A DNA stretch of 64,000 nucleotides from Limimaricola soesokkakensis (GCF_900172345.1 NZ_FWFY01000004.1:310001-374000); one strand, 5' to 3'. Positions 16,811-26,093 are shown, counted from the stretch's first letter. The notes: generated by a model not told the origin, from the sequence alone. A program made the numbers and translations.

Positions 16811-17632
16811 ATGCCCTCACCCACCGAAATCACCGTGCCACAGCTTATGCGGCTCGTCGGCACGCCCGACGCGCCCACGCTGATCGACCTGCGCACCGAT
16901 GAGGATTTCGCCGCCGATCCGCGGCTGATCCCGGGCGCGTTCCGGCACCGCTTTGCCGAGGTCGCGACGCTGGTACCGGCGCTGCGCCAGCGCCGCGCCG
17001 TCGTCTATTGCCAGAAGGGCCGCAAGATCTCGCAAGGCGCGGCCGCGCTGCTGCGCATCGAAGGCGTGGCCTGCGAAGTGCTCGAAGGCGGGCAGATCGC
17101 CTGGCGCGACGCCAGTGCCCCGATGGTCGCGGCCACTGCCCTGTCCGCCCCCGACGCCGAGGGGCGCAGCCTCTGGGTCACCCGGCACCGGCCCAAGATC
17201 GACCGCATCGCCTGCCCTTGGCTGGTGCGGCGCTTCGTCGATCCGCGCGCCCGCTTCCTGTTCGTACCGCCGGAGGACGTGGCGCTGGTGGCGGAGAGGT
17301 TCGGCGCCGTCCCATTCGACATCGAAGGGGCGGGGCTGACCCATGCGGGCGAGCGCTGTTCCTTCGACGCCGTTCTCGACGCCTTCGGGCTGCAAAGCGC
17401 GCCGCTGGAGCGGGTCGCGACCATCGTTCGGGGCGCCGACACGAACCGGCACGACCTCGCGCCCGAGGCGGCGGGTCTGCTGGCGCTATCGCTCGGCCTG
17501 TCGCGCATGTATCGCGATGACCTGGCGCAACTCGAGGCCGGGATGACGCTCTACGACGCCCTGTACCGCTGGGCGCGGGACGCGACGGAGGAGGGTCATG
17601 ACTGGCCCGCCGCCGCCGTGCGGCCGTCATGA
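16811..17632 (+). CDS. chrB: rhodanese-ChrB fusion, chromate resistance regulator/accessory
   Basis: 273 residues with two domains. Residues about 8-105 are a rhodanese fold ([21 protein letters not shown], active Cys in [11 protein letters not shown] near 67, [10 protein letters not shown]). Residues about 118-265 are a ChrB C-terminal domain ([45 protein letters not shown]). ChrB proteins accompany ChrA and have been linked to chromate-responsive regulation. The added rhodanese could bind or transfer sulfur. AAAGGA precedes the ATG; the stop overlaps chrA as ATGA, so the pair is an operon. Confidence 0.85.
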   Translation: MPSPTEITVPQLMRLVGTPDAPTLIDLRTDEDFAADPRLIPGAFRHRFAEVATLVPALRQRRAVVYCQKGRKISQGAAALLRIEGVACEVLEGGQIAWRDASAPMVAATALSAPDAEGRSLWVTRHRPKIDRIACPWLVRRFVDPRARFLFVPPEDVALVAERFGAVPFDIEGAGLTHAGERCSFDAVLDAFGLQSAPLERVATIVRGADTNRHDLAPEAAGLLALSLGLSRMYRDDLAQLEAGMTLYDALYRWARDATEEGHDWPAAAVRPS

Positions 17633-18969
17633 CGAGCGGGCTATCGCCCGCTTCCGGGGCCCCGGCCTCAGGCGCGGCCCCGACCCTCGCCGAGGCGGCG
17701 CGCGTCTGGTGGCGTATCGGAATCCTCTCCTTCGGCGGGCCGGCGGCGCAGATCGCGCTGATGCACCGGATGGTCGTCGACGAACGGCGCTGGCTCACCG
17801 AGAGGCAGTATCTCGACGCGCTGTCGTTTTGCATGCTGCTGCCCGGCCCCGAGGCGATGCAGCTCGCCACCTATGCGGGCTGGCGCATGCACGGGGTGCG
17901 CGGCGGGCTGATCGCCGGCGGGCTCTTCGTGCTGCCCGGCGCGGTGGTGATCGCCTGCCTCGCGGCGCTCTATGTCCGGTTCGGCGCGCTGCCCGTCACC
18001 GCGGCGCTGTTCATGGGCGTCAAGGCGGCGGTGCTGGTGATCGTGATCGAGGCGCTGCTGCGCGTCGCCCGCCGCGCCCTGATCGGCACGGAGGCCCTCG
18101 TCATCGCGGCGCTGGCCTTCGTCGCGCTCTTCGTCTTCGCGGTGCCCTACCCGCTCGTGATCGCCGCAGCGGCAATCTGGGGCGCGCTGCGCCTGCGGGA
18201 CGGCGAGACGCGGGCCCGCCCGGCCACCGCATCGCCCGGCGGCGGACCCGCCCGGCCGGTCCGCGCCACGATCCGAACCGCGGCCACATGGCTTGCGCTA
18301 TGGGCCGCGCCATTGCTCGCGGTGGCCGCGATCGCCCCGCCGGTCTTCGGCGAGATGGCGCGGTTCTTCTCGGTGCTGGCCACGGTCACCTTCGGCGGCG
18401 CCTATGCGGTGCTCGCCTACATGACCCAGGAGGCGGTCGCCACGCAGGGCTGGCTTACCACCGGCGAGATGCTCGACGCGCTGGGGCTGGCCGAAACCAC
18501 GCCCGGCCCGTTGATCCTCGTGACCGAATTCGTGGGCTTTCTCGCCGGGCACCGGGCCGCGCCCGCGGGTGGCGGGGCGCTGCTTTGGGGGTTGGGCGGA
18601 GCGTTGGTCACGCTCTGGGCGACATTCGCGCCCTGTTTCCTGTGGATCTTCGCCGGCGCGCCGTGGATCGACGCGATCTCGGCCCGGCCAGTGCTGCGCG
18701 CGGCGCTGACGGGGGTGACGGCGGCGGTGGTCGGGGTGATCGCCAACTTGTCGGTCTGGTTCGGCCTGCACGTCCTGTTCGAAAGGATCGGGACGATGCG
18801 TGCCGGGGCGGTCGAACTGGCGCTGCCCGACTGGGCCAGCCTCGATTGGCGCAGCGCCCTGATCGTGCTGGTGGCGGCGCTGCTCCTGCTGCGCTGGCAC
18901 CGGGGCGTGCCGCTGACGCTGGCGGTCTGCTCGGCCTGCGGCATCGCGCTCTCGACCCTCGGGGGATAG
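17629..18969 (+). CDS. chrA: chromate efflux transporter ChrA
   Basis: 446 residues, about 10-12 membrane helices. It is the long bidomain type: the CHR signature [22 protein letters not shown] is at about 36-57, and a second CHR half begins near 245 ([17 protein letters not shown]). Both halves carry PGP motifs (LPGPEAMQ near 84; [15 protein letters not shown] near 290). ChrA exports chromate with a proton or sulfate-linked mechanism in the inner membrane. Coupled by a 4-nt overlap to chrB. Composition matches the surroundings, so there is no sign of recent transfer. Confidence 0.93.
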   Translation: MTSGLSPASGAPASGAAPTLAEAARVWWRIGILSFGGPAAQIALMHRMVVDERRWLTERQYLDALSFCMLLPGPEAMQLATYAGWRMHGVRGGLIAGGLFVLPGAVVIACLAALYVRFGALPVTAALFMGVKAAVLVIVIEALLRVARRALIGTEALVIAALAFVALFVFAVPYPLVIAAAAIWGALRLRDGETRARPATASPGGGPARPVRATIRTAATWLALWAAPLLAVAAIAPPVFGEMARFFSVLATVTFGGAYAVLAYMTQEAVATQGWLTTGEMLDALGLAETTPGPLILVTEFVGFLAGHRAAPAGGGALLWGLGGALVTLWATFAPCFLWIFAGAPWIDAISARPVLRAALTGVTAAVVGVIANLSVWFGLHVLFERIGTMRAGAVELALPDWASLDWRSALIVLVAALLLLRWHRGVPLTLAVCSACGIALSTLGG

Positions 18970-18989
18970 CCGGCGACGGGGCGCGCCGC

Positions 18990-19018
18990 TTTACCCCGGG
19001 GCCGCCCCGGCCCTATAA
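18990..19018 (+). promoter_or_regulatory. putative pyrB promoter
   Basis: TTTACC (18990-18995), 17-bp spacer, CTATAA (19013-19018), located 29 bp before the pyrB ATG. The GC spacer carries the palindrome CCGGGGC/GCCCCGG. Confidence 0.4.
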
Positions 19019-19046
19019 GGCGCGCGCAGCATCCGGAGCCCCTGAC

Positions 19047-20003
19047 ATGACCTTCCGCGCCCGCCACCTGCTCGGGATCGAGCCCCTGCACCCCACCGAG
19101 ATCACCGAGCTTCTCGACACTGCCCAGCATTATGCCGAGCTGAACCGGCAGGGCCGGGCCCCGCGCGACGTGCTGGCGGGGCTGACTCAGATCAACATGT
19201 TCTTCGAGAACTCGACCCGCACCCAAGCCAGCTTCGAGATCGCGGGCAAGCGGCTCGGGGCCGACGTGATGAACATGGCGATGCAGGCCAGCTCGGTGAA
19301 GAAGGGCGAGACGCTGATCGACACGGCGCTGACGCTGAACGCGATGCGCCCCGACCTTCTGGTGGTGCGACACCCGAACTCCGGCGCGGTCGACCTGCTG
19401 GCGCAGAAGGTGAACTGCTCGGTGCTCAACGCGGGCGACGGGCGGCACGAGCACCCGACGCAGGCGCTTCTCGACGCGCTGACGATCCGCCGCGCCAAGG
19501 GACGGCTGCACCGCCTGTCGATCGCGATCTGCGGCGACATCGCCCATAGCCGCGTCGCGCGTTCGAACATCATGCTCTTGGGCAAGATGGAGAACCGCAT
19601 CCGGCTCATCGCGCCCCCCACCCTGATGCCCTCGGGCGTGGCCGAGTTCGGCGTCGAGGTGTTCGATGACATGGAAGAAGGACTTCGGGACGTCGACGTG
19701 GTGATGATGCTCAGGCTCCAGAAGGAGCGCATGGACGGCGGCTTCATCCCGTCGGAGCGCGAGTATTTCCACCGCTACGGGCTCGATGCCGCGAAGCTGG
19801 CGCATGCCAAGCCCGACGCCATCGTGATGCATCCCGGACCGATGAACCGGGGCGTCGAGATCGACGGCACCATCGCCGACGACATCAATCGCAGCGTGAT
19901 CCAGGAACAGGTCGAGATGGGCGTCGCGGTGCGCATGGCGGCGATGGATCTTCTGGCGCGCAACGCGCGCGCGGCGCGGCAAGAGACCGGAGTGATGGCA
20001 TGA
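19047..20003 (+). CDS. pyrB: aspartate carbamoyltransferase catalytic subunit
   Basis: 318 residues. Carbamoyl-phosphate binding loop [13 protein letters not shown] near residue 52; [25 protein letters not shown] (near 131-144), [13 protein letters not shown] and the aspartate-binding [10 protein letters not shown] loop are intact. It makes N-carbamoyl-aspartate in pyrimidine synthesis. The next gene, overlapping by 4 nt, is a DHOase-like protein without the canonical metal ligands, the arrangement known from Pseudomonas where pyrC' stabilises the ATCase. The ATG at 19047 follows CCGGAGCCCC; a frame that happens to stay open far upstream through chrA is not coding. Confidence 0.97.
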   Translation: MTFRARHLLGIEPLHPTEITELLDTAQHYAELNRQGRAPRDVLAGLTQINMFFENSTRTQASFEIAGKRLGADVMNMAMQASSVKKGETLIDTALTLNAMRPDLLVVRHPNSGAVDLLAQKVNCSVLNAGDGRHEHPTQALLDALTIRRAKGRLHRLSIAICGDIAHSRVARSNIMLLGKMENRIRLIAPPTLMPSGVAEFGVEVFDDMEEGLRDVDVVMMLRLQKERMDGGFIPSEREYFHRYGLDAAKLAHAKPDAIVMHPGPMNRGVEIDGTIADDINRSVIQEQVEMGVAVRMAAMDLLARNARAARQETGVMA

Positions 20004-21274
20004 GCATCCTTTTCACCAATGCCCGGCTGATCGACCCCGAGCGTGGCGAGACGCGCGGTGCGCTGCTGGTCGAGGACGGCCGCATCAAGGCGGTGATCGA
20101 GGGCGGCGAACTGCCCGAGGCGGCCGAGGTGATCGACTGCCGCGGCCATTGCCTCGCCCCGGGCATCGTCGATCTCGGGGTTAAGGTCTCGGAGCCCGGC
20201 GAGCGCCACAAGGAAAGCTTCGCCTCGGCCGGGCGTGCCGCGGCGGCGGGCGGCGTCACCACCATCGTCACCCGCCCCGACACCCTGCCCGCGATCGACA
20301 CGCCCGAGACGCTGGAATTCGTGGTGCGCCGCGCCCGCGAGGACAGCCCGGTGCGGGTGCTGCCTATGGCCGCCCTCACCAAGGGCCGCGAAGGCCGCGA
20401 GATGACCGAGATCGGCTTTCTGCGCGATGCGGGCGCGGTGGCCTTCACCGATTGCGACCGGGTCGTCACCGACACCAAGGTGTTCTCGCGCGCCCTGACC
20501 TATGCGCGTTCGCTGGATGCGCTGGTGATGGCGCATGTGCAGGAGCCGGGCCTGTCGAACGGCGCCGTCGTGACCTCCGGCAAGTTCGCCTCGCTGCGTG
20601 GCCTGCCGGGTGTGTCACCGATGGCGGAGCGCATGGCGCTCGACCGCGACATCGCGCTCTTGGAGATGACGCGGGCGCGCTATCACGCCGACCAGATCAC
20701 CACCGCCCGCGCCCTGCCGGCGCTGGAGCGGGCGAAGAACAACGGCCTCGACATTTCGGCGGGCGTCTCGGTGCATCACCTGACGCTGAACGAGCTCGAC
20801 GTCGCCGACTACCGCAGCTTCTTCAAGCTCAAGCCGCCGCTGCGCGCCGAGGAGGACCGCATGGCGGTGGGCGAGGCGCTGTCCTCCGGCCTCATCGACA
20901 TATTGTGCTCGATGCACACGCCGCAGGACGAGGAAAGCAAGCGCCTGCCCTTCGAGGAAGCGGCCTCGGGTGCAGTGGGGCTGGAAACGCTGCTGCCCGC
21001 CTCGATGCGGCTGGTGCATAATGGCGTGATCGACCTGCCGGGCCTGTTCCGCGCGCTGTCGCTCAACCCGTCGAAACGATTGGAGCTGGAGACAGGTCGG
21101 CTGTCCAAGGGCGCGCCCGCCGACCTCGTCTGGTTCGACCCGGACGCACCCTTCGTGCTCGATCGGGCCACACTCCGCTCGAAATCGCGCAATACCCCCT
21201 TTGATGGCGCCCGGCTCGAGGGCAGGGTCCTCGGGACCTGGGTTGCAGGTCGGAGCGTGACGGAGACCCGCTGA
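20000..21274 (+). CDS. pyrC: dihydroorotase-like protein (PyrC' type), probably non-catalytic partner of PyrB
   Basis: 424 residues of the amidohydrolase fold, class I DHOase type. Expected catalytic motifs are altered: the DxHxHxREPG metal motif reads [15 protein letters not shown] (both metal His replaced), HCED reads HVQEPG, and the DHAPH loop reads CSMHTPQD. Conserved scaffold is kept ([36 protein letters not shown]). Such pseudo-dihydroorotases are known to be structural partners of aspartate transcarbamoylase. I infer a separate true DHOase elsewhere in the genome. ATGA overlap with pyrB and TGATG overlap with plsY. Confidence 0.88.
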   Translation: MSILFTNARLIDPERGETRGALLVEDGRIKAVIEGGELPEAAEVIDCRGHCLAPGIVDLGVKVSEPGERHKESFASAGRAAAAGGVTTIVTRPDTLPAIDTPETLEFVVRRAREDSPVRVLPMAALTKGREGREMTEIGFLRDAGAVAFTDCDRVVTDTKVFSRALTYARSLDALVMAHVQEPGLSNGAVVTSGKFASLRGLPGVSPMAERMALDRDIALLEMTRARYHADQITTARALPALERAKNNGLDISAGVSVHHLTLNELDVADYRSFFKLKPPLRAEEDRMAVGEALSSGLIDILCSMHTPQDEESKRLPFEEAASGAVGLETLLPASMRLVHNGVIDLPGLFRALSLNPSKRLELETGRLSKGAPADLVWFDPDAPFVLDRATLRSKSRNTPFDGARLEGRVLGTWVAGRSVTETR

Positions 21275-21879
21275 TGCCGCTTATGGAGACCACGACCGCC
21301 CTGCTGATCCTCTGGGCGGTGATCGGCTACCTCTTGGGCTCCATCCCCTTCGGTCTCATCATCACCCGCGCCATGGGCCTGGGCGACGTGCGGGCCATCG
21401 GCTCGGGCAATATCGGCGCCACCAACGTGCTGCGCACCGGCTCGAAAGCCGCCGCCATCGCGACGCTGCTGCTCGACGCAGGCAAGGCGATCGCAGCCGT
21501 GATCCTCGCGCGGATCTTCGCCGCCGAGGACGCGGCGCAGATCGCCGGGGCCGCGGCCTTCGCCGGGCATTGCTACCCCGTCTGGCTGCGGTTTCGCGGC
21601 GGCAAGGGGGTGGCGACGATCCTCGGTCTGCTGATCGCCCTGAGCTGGCCGGTGGGCCTCGCGGCCTGCGCCACCTGGTTGCTCGTGGCCTTCGCCTTTC
21701 GCTACTCCTCGCTCGCGGCGCTGCTCGCGGCGGGCTTCGCGCCGCTCTACTCGCTGCTTCTGGGCGAAGGGCGGATCGTACTGCTGAGCCTCGTTCTGGC
21801 GATGATCCTCTATGCCCGCCACGCCGCCAACATCGCGCGGCTTCGCGCCGGCACCGAGCCGCGGATCGGCGCGAAATAG
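21274..21879 (+). CDS. plsY: glycerol-3-phosphate acyltransferase PlsY
   Basis: 201 residues with about five membrane helices. PlsY motifs: GSIPFGLIITRAMGLGDVRAIGSGNIGATNVLR (residues about 15-48), GHCYPVWLRFRGGKGVATILG (near 96-116), and the third glycine-rich/charged segment ARHAANIARLRAGTEPRIG at the C-terminus. It transfers acyl from acyl-phosphate to G3P, the first step of phospholipid synthesis. The ATG shares its A with the pyrC stop (TGATG), so translation is probably coupled. A weak hairpin (TTCCC/GGGAA at 21885-21898) follows. Confidence 0.95.
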   Translation: MPLMETTTALLILWAVIGYLLGSIPFGLIITRAMGLGDVRAIGSGNIGATNVLRTGSKAAAIATLLLDAGKAIAAVILARIFAAEDAAQIAGAAAFAGHCYPVWLRFRGGKGVATILGLLIALSWPVGLAACATWLLVAFAFRYSSLAALLAAGFAPLYSLLLGEGRIVLLSLVLAMILYARHAANIARLRAGTEPRIGAK

Positions 21880-21983
21880 CCTGTTTCCCACGCGGGAATT
21901 GCATCTCCCCCACCGAGCGGTGATGGTCGCCGCGGCGCGCCGAGGGCGTCGCCCAAGAATGATGCCTGCGGATCGAGCAAGAG

Positions 21984-22292
21984 ATGACGGACGACGCCCA
22001 GCAAACGGATGCGGAAACCTCTGACGGAACCAAGGCGCTGTCCACGGCGATGCTGCTGGCGCTGTTTCTCGGCCCGTTCGGGGCGCATCGCTTCTACATG
22101 GGCCACAAGGGCTCGGCCGCGATGATGCTGATGCTCGCCGTCACCATCGTCGGCCTGTCGGTCACCGCGATCTGGCTGCTGATCGACCTGCCGCGGCTCC
22201 CGGCCATGATCCGTCGCCACAACGACGCGATCGCGCAGCGCCGCGCCCTCGACCGGCGCAGCGCCACCCACGGCTTTCCGCTTCTTAATTGA
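21984..22292 (+). CDS. TM2 domain-containing small membrane protein
   Basis: 102 residues. A polar N-terminus (about 20 aa) precedes two membrane helices forming the TM2 domain: LLALFLGPFGAHRFYMGHKG (with the conserved G-x-H-R-F-Y-x-G turn) and MLMLAVTIVGLSVTAIWLLIDL. The C-terminus is basic and cytoplasmic. Function of bacterial TM2 proteins is unknown. SD-like AAGAG precedes the ATG. It stands between plsY and convergent gshA (about 30 bp). Confidence 0.85.
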   Translation: MTDDAQQTDAETSDGTKALSTAMLLALFLGPFGAHRFYMGHKGSAAMMLMLAVTIVGLSVTAIWLLIDLPRLPAMIRRHNDAIAQRRALDRRSATHGFPLLN

Positions 22293-22322
22293 GGCCGCCC
22301 CCGAGGGCGCGGCCCACCAGTT

Positions 22323-23693
22323 TCAGTAGGAATGCGCCGCGTAGATCCGGCTCAGATCGCCGCCCCATTCGCCATGATACTCCGCCAGAAGCTCGTCGGC
22401 GGGGGTGCGCCCGGTCTCCACGCTTTCCTTCAGCGCGTTGAGGAAGTGCGTCTCGTCCGGCACCAGACCACCAGCGCCCGGGCGGGCGCGAGCCTTGAGA
22501 CCGGCCTCGGCGATCTCGACCGCCTGCCGCGCCAGATCGTGCATCGAGAGCCCGCCGACCTTCGCCTGCAACCCCTGTTCGGCCGCCGCGACGCGCAGCG
22601 CCTCGCGGGTTTCGGCGTCCCAGCCCTTCACCAGATCCCACGCCGCGTCGAGCGCGCCCTGGTCGTAGGTCAGCCCGACCCAGAAGGCGGGCAGCGCGCA
22701 GAGCCGGCGCCACGGGCCGCCATCGGCGCCGCGCATCTCGATGAACTTCTTGACCCTTGCCTCGGGGAACACCGTGGTCAGGTGATCGGCCCAGTCCGAC
22801 AGGGTCGGCTTCTCGCCCGGCAGCGCCGGCAGTTCGCCCTTGAGAAAATCGCGGAACGACTGGCCCAGCGCGTCGATGTACTTGCCGTCTCGGTAGACGA
22901 AATACATCGGCACATCGAGCACCCACTCGACGTAGCGCTCGAAGCCCATGCCCTCCTCGAAGGCGAAGGGCAGCATGCCGGTCCGTGAATCGTCGAGCCC
23001 ACGCCAGATCCGCGAGCGCCACGATTTCATGCCGTTGGGCCTGCCTTCGAAGAAGGGCGAGTTGGCGAAGAGCGCGGTCGCCACCGGCTGCAGCGCCAGA
23101 GCCACGCGCAGCTTCTTGACCATGTCGGCCTCGGAGGAGAAGTCGAGATTCACCTGCACCGTGCAGGTGCGGTACATCATCTGCTTTCCGTGGGTGCCGA
23201 CGCGGTCCATGTAATCGGTCATCAGCCGGTAGCGGCCCTTCGGCATCATCGGCATCTCGGCCTCGGACCACTCCGGCGCGGCGCCGAGCCCGATGAAACC
23301 GACGCCGATCTCGTCGGCCACGCTCTTCACCTCGGCGAGGTGGCTGTTCACCTCGTCGCAGGTCTGGTGGATCGTCTCGAGCGGCGCGCCGGACAGCTCG
23401 AACTGCCCGCCCGGCTCGAGGCTGATATTGGCGCCGTCGCGCTCCAGCCCGATCAGCTTGCCCTGCTCTTCCACCGGGCTCCAGCCGAAGCGGTCGCGCA
23501 GCCCCTCCAGCATGGCGCGGATCGAGCGCGGACCGTCATAGGGCAGCGGCTTGAGGCTGTCGCGGCAATAGCCGAATTTCTCGTGCTCGGTACCGATGCG
23601 CCAGTCGCTCTTGGGCTTGCAGCCCTTGGCCAGATACTCGGCGAGCTGGGAATGATGCTCGATCGGCCCGCCGCCGGATTGAGGGATGGACAT
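22323..23693 (-). CDS. gshA: glutamate-cysteine ligase (plant/alphaproteobacterial type)
   Basis: 456 residues. First step of glutathione synthesis, joining Glu and Cys with ATP. Family segments: WRIGTEHEKFGY (near 30-41), GANISLEPGGQFELSGAP (near 88-105), MPKGRYRLMTDYMDRVGTHGKQMMYRTCTVQVNLDF (near 155-190) and the C-terminal GEWGGDLSRIYA-like end. The ATG 23693 start MSIPQSGGGPIEHHSQL is typical; an upstream in-frame start at 23747 has no coding character. It runs convergent to the TM2 gene. Confidence 0.95.
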   Translation of the reverse strand: MSIPQSGGGPIEHHSQLAEYLAKGCKPKSDWRIGTEHEKFGYCRDSLKPLPYDGPRSIRAMLEGLRDRFGWSPVEEQGKLIGLERDGANISLEPGGQFELSGAPLETIHQTCDEVNSHLAEVKSVADEIGVGFIGLGAAPEWSEAEMPMMPKGRYRLMTDYMDRVGTHGKQMMYRTCTVQVNLDFSSEADMVKKLRVALALQPVATALFANSPFFEGRPNGMKSWRSRIWRGLDDSRTGMLPFAFEEGMGFERYVEWVLDVPMYFVYRDGKYIDALGQSFRDFLKGELPALPGEKPTLSDWADHLTTVFPEARVKKFIEMRGADGGPWRRLCALPAFWVGLTYDQGALDAAWDLVKGWDAETREALRVAAAEQGLQAKVGGLSMHDLARQAVEIAEAGLKARARPGAGGLVPDETHFLNALKESVETGRTPADELLAEYHGEWGGDLSRIYAAHSY

Positions 23694-23807
23694 GGCGCTG
23701 GCTCCTATCTCGCGAGGCGGGGCTACAGGTGTCGCGCATGGGGCCATAAGTCAATGGAGCCGACACCCGGTTTCGCGCGGGCCGGCCATGCGCGGCCGCA
23801 CAGAAGA

Positions 23808-24323
23808 TCAGACCACGGTCAGCCGCGCCGGCCGAGTCCAGATCGTGACCACGTCGCGCGTCTCGTCATTCAGCATCTCGATCATCCGGCCGCGCTTGAG
23901 CCCCGGCAGCGCCGCAAAGGCGTCGAACAGCGCCTCCGCCCCATCGGCGGTGACCGGGATCGCGAGAACCTCGGTGCCGGTTTCCAACAGCCAATGCGCC
24001 GGCTTCGCGCGCCGGTCGAGCCTGAGCCGCCGGACCTCGTCAAGATCGACCATGCCGCCGGTCAGCGGCCCCATATAGGCGACCCGGCCCTCGTCGATCT
24101 TCAGGAGGCCCGGCCCCCGCCCCTCCTGCCGGAAGCGCCAGCGCTGCACGCCACCGATCACCAGTCCGGCACCCAGCGCGGCAAGCCCCCAGCCCAGCCA
24201 TTGCAGGATGCCGAAGCTCGCGAGCGCCCACCAGAGCCCGAGCCCGGCAAGGACCAGCCCGACGAGCACCTCGCGCCCACGCCACAGCGCCGCGCGCGCC
24301 TCAGGGCGCAGCAGATCAGCCAT
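23808..24323 (-). CDS. conserved membrane protein of unknown function
   Basis: 171 residues. Two adjacent membrane helices (about 20-38 VLVGLVLAGLGLWWALASFG and 41-60 WLGWGLAALGAGLVIGGVQ) are followed by a soluble domain of about 105 residues with beta character (KIDEGRVAYMGPLTGGMVDLDEVRRLRL... LETGTEVLAIPVTADGAEALFDAFAALPGLKRG). No catalytic motif is recognised. It follows rsmE on the same strand; the 69-nt gap contains one copy of the dispersed 3' element (24332-24355), just before this gene's ribosome site. Confidence 0.75.
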   Translation of the reverse strand: MADLLRPEARAALWRGREVLVGLVLAGLGLWWALASFGILQWLGWGLAALGAGLVIGGVQRWRFRQEGRGPGLLKIDEGRVAYMGPLTGGMVDLDEVRRLRLDRRAKPAHWLLETGTEVLAIPVTADGAEALFDAFAALPGLKRGRMIEMLNDETRDVVTIWTRPARLTVV

Positions 24324-24331
24324 CGCCCTGC

Positions 24332-24355
24332 CCGACTTTGTTCTTCAAATACGCA
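24332..24355 (-). repeat. dispersed 3'-end element, copy A (after rsmE)
   Basis: On the minus strand it reads TGCGTATTTGAAGAACAAAG followed by TCGG. It is identical over 24 nt to copy C (61155-61178). A perfect hairpin (CCCGGCC/GGCCGGG, 24358-24373) lies immediately upstream in the sense direction, 20 nt after the rsmE stop. Confidence 0.75.
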
Positions 24356-24392
24356 AACCCGGCCACGGCCGGGCGCCCGGGGTCCGGGCGGC

Positions 24393-25112
24393 TCACCGCC
24401 AGTCCCCGAGCGTGGTCTGCCAGAGCGTCAGGGCCGCGACCGCCGCGGTGTCGGCGCGCAGGATGCGCGGCCCGAGGCTGACGGGATGCGCACCCTCCAG
24501 CCCGCGCAGCCGCGCCCGTTCCTTGTCCGAGAACCCGCCCTCGGGTCCGATCAGCACCGCCCATGGCCCCGGGGCGTCGGGCAACCGCCCGCTTTCCCCC
24601 ACCAGCGTCTCGTCGCAGAACATCAGCCTACGCTCCCCGGGCCAGCCGTCGAGCAGACGCGCCAGCTTTACCGGCTCGGCCACCTGCGGCACGTAGGTGC
24701 CGCCGCATTGTTCGGCCGCTTCGACGGCATGGGCCTGCAACCGGTCGACCCGTACCCGCTCGGAATTGGTGAACTCGGTCAGCACCGGCAGGATTCGCGC
24801 CGCCCCCATCTCGGCCGCCTTCTCGACGATGAAGTCGGTGCGCGCCTTCTTGATCGGCGCGAAGCACAGCCAAAGATCGGGCGGTGGCATGAACGGCTTT
24901 GTCTTCGCGCCGATCTCCAGCGTGCCGCCGCGCTTGCCGGCCTGCGCGATGGTGGCGTCGAACTCGCCCGAGTGCCCGTCGAAAACGGAAATGACGCTGC
25001 CCGGGGGCAGCCGCATCACCCCGGAGAGGTAATGCGCCTGCGCCGCCTCCAGCGGAACGGTTTGCCCTTCGGCCAGAGGGTGATCTACAAACAGCCGGAC
25101 CTTGGATGCCAT
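24393..25112 (-). CDS. rsmE: 16S rRNA (uracil(1498)-N(3))-methyltransferase
   Basis: 239 residues. N-terminal PUA-like domain (VRLFVDHPLAEGQTVPL, HYLSGVMRLPPGSVISVFDG) and C-terminal SPOUT knot with FCDETL, VLIGPEGGFSDKERARL (near 190-206) and SLGPRILRADTAAVAAL (near 213-230). It methylates U1498 of 16S rRNA. The start at 25112 lies only 12 bp from the divergent ubiA start, so the promoter must be inside ubiA or very compact. An in-frame start four codons upstream (MVRP) would overlap the ubiA start. Confidence 0.95.
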   Translation of the reverse strand: MASKVRLFVDHPLAEGQTVPLEAAQAHYLSGVMRLPPGSVISVFDGHSGEFDATIAQAGKRGGTLEIGAKTKPFMPPPDLWLCFAPIKKARTDFIVEKAAEMGAARILPVLTEFTNSERVRVDRLQAHAVEAAEQCGGTYVPQVAEPVKLARLLDGWPGERRLMFCDETLVGESGRLPDAPGPWAVLIGPEGGFSDKERARLRGLEGAHPVSLGPRILRADTAAVAALTLWQTTLGDWR

Positions 25113-25124
25113 GGGGCGGACCAT

Positions 25125-26093
25125 ATGAAAGCGGCGGATCGGATGCCAGAGGCCGAAGAGGGCAGCGTCGCGGATGCGCCGCGCGGCAATTGGGTGGATC
25201 GTCTCGCGCCGCGCCGCACCCGCCCCTATCTGCGGCTGAGCCGCGCCGACCGACCGATCGGCACCTGGCTGCTGCTGCTGCCCTGCTGGTGGGGGCTGCT
25301 GCTGGCGGCGCTCGCGATGGACGGCTTCGGGCTCGAGGGCGCGTGGATCGCCATCGGCTGCGCACTGGGCGCCTTCCTGATGCGCGGCGCGGGCTGCACC
25401 TGGAACGACGTGACCGACCGACATATCGACGGCTCGGTCGCGCGCACCCGCTCTCGCCCGATCCCCTCGGGACAGGTTCGGGTGATGCAGGCGCTGATCT
25501 GGATGGCGACGCAGACGCTGGTGTCGCTGGTGATCCTGCTCACCTTCGACTGGGCCGCGATCTGGCTCGGCGTCGCCTCGCTGGTGCCGGTGGCGATCTA
25601 TCCCTTCGCCAAGCGCTTCACCTGGTGGCCACAGGTATTTCTGGGCCTCGCCTTCAACTGGGGCGCGCTGCTGGCCTGGGCGGCGCTCACCGGGTCGCTG
25701 TCATGGGCGCCGGTGGCGCTCTATCTATCGGGCATCGCCTGGACGCTGTTCTACGACACGATCTACGCGCATCAGGATGCCGAGGACGACGCGCTGATCG
25801 GCGTGAAATCGACCGCCCGCCTGTTCGGCGACCGCTCCCGGATCTGGCTGCGCGGCTTTCTGGTGGCCACGGTGCTGCTGATGGGGCTCGCGGTGCTGCT
25901 GGCCGCGCGAGACCGGTCGGTGCTGTCGCTGGTGGTGGCGCTGGGCGGGCCTTGGGCGATGGGATGGCACATGGTCTGGCAGCTGGCGCGCTTCGATCCT
26001 GCCGACAATGCCGGGCTGCTGCGGCTGTTCCGTTCGAACCGCGATGCCGGGCTCCTGCCCGTGCTGTTTTCCGCCGCCGCCTTGGCGCTGTGA
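25125..26093 (+). CDS. ubiA: 4-hydroxybenzoate octaprenyl/decaprenyl transferase
   Basis: 322 residues, about eight membrane helices. The two Asp-rich prenyl-diphosphate/Mg motifs are present: NDVTDRHID (near 93-101) and YDTIYAHQDAEDD (near 210-222), plus the RSRPIPSG turn. It attaches the polyprenyl tail to 4-hydroxybenzoate in ubiquinone synthesis; the tail would be made by the polyprenyl synthase at 53.4 kb. ATG 25125 gives MKAADRMPEAEEG; ATG 25143 is an alternative. Divergent from rsmE across a 12-bp gap. Confidence 0.94.
   Translation: MKAADRMPEAEEGSVADAPRGNWVDRLAPRRTRPYLRLSRADRPIGTWLLLLPCWWGLLLAALAMDGFGLEGAWIAIGCALGAFLMRGAGCTWNDVTDRHIDGSVARTRSRPIPSGQVRVMQALIWMATQTLVSLVILLTFDWAAIWLGVASLVPVAIYPFAKRFTWWPQVFLGLAFNWGALLAWAALTGSLSWAPVALYLSGIAWTLFYDTIYAHQDAEDDALIGVKSTARLFGDRSRIWLRGFLVATVLLMGLAVLLAARDRSVLSLVVALGGPWAMGWHMVWQLARFDPADNAGLLRLFRSNRDAGLLPVLFSAAALAL

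Noticed and set aside
17598-19046. A frame open for about 480 codons in front of pyrB, running through chrA
   Set aside because: It is the alternate frame of the real ChrA gene, rich in Arg/Gly/Ala; pyrB starts at the ATG 19047, where the family N-terminus begins.
23190-25124. A very long open frame reading into ubiA
   Set aside because: It lies antisense to gshA and rsmE and has low-complexity Arg/Gly/Pro text; UbiA homology begins only at 25125.
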